Below, one piece after another: positions 63,629 to 64,000 of a DNA stretch of 64,000 nucleotides. The translations under genes were made by a program, and so were the position numbers. Under the pieces are notes generated by a model. The model worked only from the letters and a program-made list of their open reading frames with translations, was not told where the DNA came from and made no database searches. This DNA comes from an uncultured Clostridia bacterium (GTDB lineage Bacteria; Bacillota; Clostridia; Christensenellales; UBA1242): NCBI GenBank assembly GCA_934772045.1, contig CAKVMH010000002.1:245546-309545 (forward strand), in the 5' to 3' direction. Position 1 is the stretch's first letter; each line of letters starts with the position of its first letter.

Positions 63629-64000
63629 TTATTTTATGGTGTCGCCAGTTGAATTTTCTTTTAAATACTCTTTAACATCCCAAACAAAACCAATTTCATC
63701 CAACCTTTGTTTTTGTTCTTTGTTTAACCTATCCTTTCTTTGTCTTGTATCCGAAACTTTTTTACCAAGTTTATATCCATTTTTGTCGCCTTTTTTTAGT
63801 TCATTACCATTTTCATCACAAACAAAAGATTTAGGAACAAGCAAATTACCGTTTTTTTCCTTATAGATTACTAAAAGAGCATAAAATTTCTCAAATTCAG
63901 CTTCCCTAACAGCCCAAATAAAACCAATTTCATCTAACCTTTGTTTTTGTTCTTTGTCTAATTTTATACCCAGATGTCTTTTACCTTCTTTTGATTGTTT
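63629..64000 (-). CDS. Helicase-associated (HA) domain protein, 3' end only
   Basis: The frame is open from the window edge (64000) to a TAA at 63629, giving the last 123 residues. It contains an HA-type repeat with LVIYKEKNGNLLVPKSF and GYKLGKKVSDTRQRKDRLNK, flanked by two copies of the boundary segment KEQKQRLDEIGF[IV]W, 85 or so residues apart. Such repeats are found in tandem at the C-terminus of some DEAD/SNF2-type helicases and phage or mobile-element proteins. Their Trp and Gly pattern suggests nucleic-acid binding. The N-terminal part is outside, so the helicase link cannot be checked. Confidence 0.75.
   Translation of the reverse strand, partial: KQSKEGKRHLGIKLDKEQKQRLDEIGFIWAVREAEFEKFYALLVIYKEKNGNLLVPKSFVCDENGNELKKGDKNGYKLGKKVSDTRQRKDRLNKEQKQRLDEIGFVWDVKEYLKENSTGDTIK

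Overview
The window is AT-rich bacterial DNA packed with genes. It looks like a spore-forming clostridial (low-GC Firmicutes) genome. The evidence is a ctsR-mcsA-mcsB-clpC operon with a CtsR operator, an infC-rpmI-rplT operon with a long leader, a T-box in front of thrS, and sporulation-associated families (GerW/YtfJ, YtxC, YlmC/YmxH, DUF2953, a SpoIVFB-like protein). An uncultured gut lineage is my inference; nothing here fixes the genus. No prophage, CRISPR array, transposase or rRNA operon is present.

Layout. 1-530 is the start of an endonuclease IV-like gene leaving the window. 573-1907 is a cardiolipin-synthase-like protein with both active sites changed. 2002-2714 is a tRNA-Thr(CGT) followed by two identical 282-bp tandem units. 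Each unit carries a tRNA-Thr-like sequence expanded in the D loop and the anticodon region. 2772-14415 (minus) holds an acidic surface-type protein, then S1, plsC, a flavoprotein, rluB, dac, gerW, DUF2953, scpB, scpA, a site-2-protease homologue and recJ. 14550-25086 (minus) is the secF, secD, TIGR04086, yajC, tgt, queA, ruvB, ruvA, ruvC, yebC and RNA methylase region. 25250-32785 (minus) has a nucleotidyltransferase, rplT, rpmI, infC, thrS with its T-box, a TrmH-like methylase and ytxC. 32872-34600 is a repeat-rich island with a 34-bp tandem hairpin array and MITE-like pieces. 36326-39124 (plus) is a NitT/TauT-type ABC importer. 39765-45302 (minus) holds parC/gyrA, parE/gyrB and ddl. 45475-47786 (plus) is a hydrolase plus a membrane-anchored MurF. 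47783-50521 (minus) has the TsaB-RimI fusion, tsaE and pyrimidine phosphorylase. 50782-58493 includes a cysteine desulfurase with a DUF3343 partner, nth, obgE, yhbY, a subtilase and a degenerate ABC protein. 58909-63375 (minus) is the CtsR operon. The window ends in a helicase-associated-domain gene.

How the parts fit. Most genes are housekeeping: recombination (RuvABC, RecJ), translation and tRNA modification (Tgt, QueA, TsaB/TsaE, ThrS, IF3/L20/L35), secretion (SecD/SecF/YajC), chromosome segregation (ScpA/B, topoisomerase), cell wall (Ddl, MurF, D,D-carboxypeptidase) and protein quality control (CtsR/McsA/McsB/ClpC).

Three things stand out. First, the tRNA-Thr-derived tandem RNAs are unusual: the inserts fall where cloverleaf helices can still form, and the thrS T-box has the UGGA bulge that matches their UCCA ends. 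Second, four proteins keep their family fold but have lost catalytic residues (PLD/Cls, site-2 protease, McsB, ABC ATPase). Third, several genes have a good promoter whose predicted start site falls on or next to the start codon, with no Shine-Dalgarno sequence, suggesting leaderless transcripts. All calls come from reading the sequence; no database search or folding program was run.
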